A DNA stretch of 6,727 nucleotides from Frankiaceae bacterium (GTDB taxonomy: Bacteria > Actinomycetota > Actinomycetes > Frankiales > Frankiaceae), in NCBI GenBank assembly GCA_030840885.1, contig JAVEDQ010000279.1, positions 1 to 6,727 of the forward strand, written 5' to 3'. The position numbers and the translations under genes are program-made. Positions 5,940 through 6,727 of this stretch are shown here, piece by piece (position 1 is the stretch's first letter; the number at the start of each line of letters is the position of its first letter). The notes under the pieces were generated by a model, which was given only the letters and a program-made list of their open reading frames with translations, was not told where the DNA came from and did not search any database.

Positions 5940-6727
5940 GCCCGAACCGCGTCCGCCGCGTCCATGAGGTCGTTGATCCGGCCGACCGCCGCCCCGGCGT
6001 AGAGCGGCGTCACCTCCACCAGCCGGTCCGCCTCGCCGCGCAGGAGCGCCGCAGGACTGAACAGGGGTACTCCCACCCGTTGCATGCGCGCCATGCGGCC
6101 GGCCTGCGACACGGGTACCCGCCGCGCGACGGGCAGCGTCACGCGGCTGAGCAGGCGAGGCAGCTCCCGCTCGCGACCGTCAGGCCGGCACCAGCGGCGA
6201 ACCGCTTCGTTCACCACAACGCGGTGCGGATCGCGCCAGCCCAGACCGAACAGCCGCGTCAGCACGGTGCGCTCGGCCTGCAGCACCCGCTGCTGGTAGG
6301 CGGGATGCGCCCCGCACTCGCGCGTCAGCAGGAACCGCGTCCCGGCGACCACGGCATCGGCCCCGGCAGCCAGAGCGGCGCGGGCGTCGCTGCTGGTGCA
6401 CACGCCGCCGGCGGCGAGCACCGGGCGGTCGGCCGCCACCGCGCGAACCGCAGGCAGCACCTCGGCGAGCGGGCGCTCGGCGAGCACGTGCCCTCCGGCC
6501 TCCACGCCCTGCACGATCAGCCCGTCGGCGCCGTCGGCGAGCGCCCGATCCGCCTGCGCCACGGAGCCGACCTGATGCAGCACGATCGTCCCGGCTCCGC
6601 GCAACCGAGCGACGAGTCGCGCGTCGTACCCGCAGAACAGAACGGCCACCGCCGGCCGCACCTCGACGCAGACATCGACGTGATCCCGCGTCACGAACGG
6701 CATCAGCAGGTTGACCGCCACCGGCCG
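5927..6727 (-). CDS. nitronate monooxygenase-like FMN enzyme, 5'-truncated by window edge
   Basis: A flavin-dependent TIM-barrel enzyme of the nitronate monooxygenase / 2-nitropropane dioxygenase family, which oxidises alkyl nitronates; many members have unknown natural substrates. The frame is open to 6727, so about 60-100 N-terminal residues with the first FMN-contact strand are missing; the GTG at 6721 is internal, since NLLMPF is normally preceded by more barrel. Counting from it, family motifs are NLLMPF (4-9), QGVEAGGH (71-78, H78 being the expected catalytic base), LAAGGV (102-107, phosphate binding), AGTRFLLTRE (126-135) and the C-terminal PLYAGAAVG segment. It is convergent with the metallohydrolase, 48 nt apart, so it belongs to another transcription unit entering from outside the window. 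Enoyl-ACP reductase FabK is a related alternative, but the C-terminal pattern fits the monooxygenase better. Confidence 0.9.
   Translation of the reverse strand, partial: RPVAVNLLMPFVTRDHVDVCVEVRPAVAVLFCGYDARLVARLRGAGTIVLHQVGSVAQADRALADGADGLIVQGVEAGGHVLAERPLAEVLPAVRAVAADRPVLAAGGVCTSSDARAALAAGADAVVAGTRFLLTRECGAHPAYQQRVLQAERTVLTRLFGLGWRDPHRVVVNEAVRRWCRPDGRERELPRLLSRVTLPVARRVPVSQAGRMARMQRVGVPLFSPAALLRGEADRLVEVTPLYAGAAVGRINDLMDAADAVRALAP

Overview
This window comes from a GC-rich actinobacterium. The evidence is strong G/C preference at third codon positions, GTG starts, a GAF–SpoIIE-type phosphatase, an MmpL-type transporter and an F-/NADPH-type reductase of a kind common in that phylum. The sequence alone does not settle the genus. 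No tRNA, rRNA, CRISPR array, insertion sequence or phage gene was seen.

Layout. (1) 1-1128, plus strand: the 3' part of a GAF + PPM/SpoIIE-type serine phosphatase, cut by the window edge. (2) 1177-3447, minus strand: an MMPL/RND-family membrane transporter, convergent with the phosphatase. Its start is fixed by a GGAGG at the correct distance, and a palindrome and an AT-rich block lie upstream. (3) 3448-3876: about 430 bp without a confident gene. It holds the transporter's upstream region, several hairpins and one possible 22-codon ORF. (4) 3877-4383, minus strand: an HxlR-family regulator. (5) 4384-4457: a compact divergent promoter region with a consensus -35 box and two inverted repeats. 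(6) 4458-5054 and 5048-5878, plus strand: a dihydrofolate-reductase-like (RibD C-terminal) reductase overlapping by 7 nt with an MBL-fold metallohydrolase. (7) 5927-6727, minus strand: a nitronate monooxygenase-like flavoenzyme, cut at its 5' end by the window edge and convergent with the hydrolase across a strong hairpin.

How the genes may work together. The clearest functional unit is HxlR regulator / divergent operator / reductase / metallohydrolase. The regulator has only two cysteines, C7 and C102, a spacing like the redox-sensing pair of Bacillus YodB. A 25-nt inverted repeat (10 of 11 arm positions matching) covers the -10 regions of both divergent promoters. My working hypothesis is an electrophile- or redox-responsive detoxification cassette: the regulator is released and a reductase plus a hydrolase are induced. 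Each family call is well supported, but the joint function is inference. The transporter has its own apparent operator, and its link to this cassette is not shown.
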